6,829 bases of DNA from PVC group bacterium (GTDB lineage: Bacteria > Verrucomicrobiota > Kiritimatiellia > CAIKKV01 > PXCX01), in assembly GCA_003567575.1 (NCBI GenBank), contig PWZG01000565.1, forward strand, positions 1 through 6,829, given 5' to 3'. This document shows positions 6,553 to 6,829 of the stretch, one piece after another. The translations under genes were made by a program, and so were the position numbers. Numbering within the stretch: position 1 is the stretch's first letter; each line of letters starts with the position of its first letter. A model generated the notes under the pieces. The model was not told where the DNA came from. It did not search any database and saw nothing but the letters and a program-made list of their open reading frames with translations.

Positions 6553-6629
6553 ATTGGTATGGCGCCTTCACAATGCCTGACGGGCGCCGCGCTTTTCGTT
6601 CTACCGGATGTCGCGACAAAAGGCAAGCC

Positions 6630-6829
6630 CTAAAAATCGCCTTGGCATGGGACGCCGCCTCCCGTGAAGGTCGCGAAGGACGGTTGACGGAACTGCGAAC
6701 GCGCGAAACAATAGTAGTTGCCGTTCTGAGTGTCCGCGTAGCGGGCGAACGGCAACAGGTCAAAGTCCTCATCGTTTGCCACATCCAGCGCAATGCTTTC
6801 TCGATGCTGCCGTTCAGGACAGACAAATT
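6630..6829 (-). CDS. Partial protein, C-terminal end only (unknown)
   Basis: A minus-strand frame enters from the right edge and runs 65 codons to a TAG at 6632-6630. The first part, with ALDVANDEDFDLLPFARYAD and then GNYYCF, has the composition of a genuine protein and loosely recalls the end of SMI1/KNR4 (SUKH-type) domains, where an LPFA segment precedes an NYYCF-like strand. This is a weak resemblance that I cannot test. The last 23 or so residues (RSQFRQPSFATF, then GGGVPCQGDF) change in character, and the DNA encoding them looks repeat-like, so the natural C-terminus may be altered or extended by a repeat. A second minus-strand frame is also open here, but its product is arginine- and serine-rich and looks like a shadow. 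Confidence 0.4.
   Translation of the reverse strand, partial: FVCPERQHRESIALDVANDEDFDLLPFARYADTQNGNYYCFARSQFRQPSFATFTGGGVPCQGDF
6664..6681. repeat. GAAGG-type short direct repeat
   Basis: GAAGGTCGCGAAGGACGG contains GAAGG twice with a 9-base period. Similar GAAGG/CGCGAAGG motifs are, as I recall, scattered in intergenic DNA of many environmental bacterial genomes. Here it lies inside the 3' end of the partial reading frame. Confidence 0.3.

Larger units (their letters stand above)
6334..6629. other. Right intergenic region with repeats
   Basis: About 300 bp between the membrane-protein start and the stop codon of the partial gene at the right edge. Besides the palindromes and the long inverted repeat it has ATGGCGCC at both 6381-6388 and 6559-6566, flanking the structured part. 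It also has a GGCGCC pair (6561-6566 and 6584-6589) and the palindrome TGTCGCGACA (6609-6618). A promoter for the membrane protein must lie here, but no convincing -35/-10 pair stands out. No tRNA, rRNA or coding region is seen. Confidence 0.5.

Noticed and set aside
6548..6826. Minus-strand 92-codon open frame at the right end
   Set aside because: The product is dominated by R, S, T and A, and the frame runs across the right arm of the inverted repeat; the overlapping frame ending at 6630 has more protein-like composition.

Overview
This is a moderate-GC bacterial window with three complete protein genes, one partial gene at the right edge, and two non-coding regions with marked structure. 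No taxon can be fixed from sequence alone. A formylglycine-type sulfatase, a Gfo/Idh/MocA oxidoreductase with a cysteine cluster, and a large polytopic membrane protein is a mix common in the Planctomycetes-Verrucomicrobia-Lentisphaerae-Kiritimatiellae group and some other environmental Gram-negatives. That placement is an inference. I see no rRNA, tRNA, CRISPR array, transposase or phage gene.

Layout from left to right. Positions 1-252 hold no gene I can support and end in a terminator-like hairpin (253-278). A sulfatase is encoded on the minus strand (280-1716). A divergent intergenic region of about 440 bp (1717-2157) separates it from a plus-strand oxidoreductase (2158-3375). This region carries an 8+8 bp inverted repeat with a further copy of its half-site 99 bp downstream. 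It also carries, just before the oxidoreductase ribosome binding site, a hairpin followed directly by eight T residues, which could be a leader terminator or attenuator. A 989-residue minus-strand membrane protein (3364-6333) converges on the oxidoreductase, and the two coding regions overlap by 12 bp at their 3' ends.

The right intergenic region (6334-6629) has three short palindromes in a row, then a 28-bp inverted repeat built from 8-bp tandem units (6455-6552). Its only non-Watson-Crick positions would be G-U pairs in a plus-strand transcript, and a second hairpin is nested in its loop. Past it, a minus-strand reading frame runs off the right edge. It looks like the C-terminal end of a real protein that finishes inside repeat-like DNA.

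How the genes may work together: the sulfatase and oxidoreductase are divergently transcribed and may share control. A plausible but unproven role is removal of sulfate from a sugar or similar substrate, followed by NAD(P)-dependent oxidation. The membrane protein has a signal peptide, an extracytoplasmic beta-rich domain and a many-helix core resembling GT-C-type or YfhO-like envelope glycosyltransferases. It is more likely to act in cell-surface glycan assembly and need not be linked to the other two.

No clearly new system is visible. The best candidates for follow-up are the structured repeat at 6455-6552 and the leader structures at 1933-2136.
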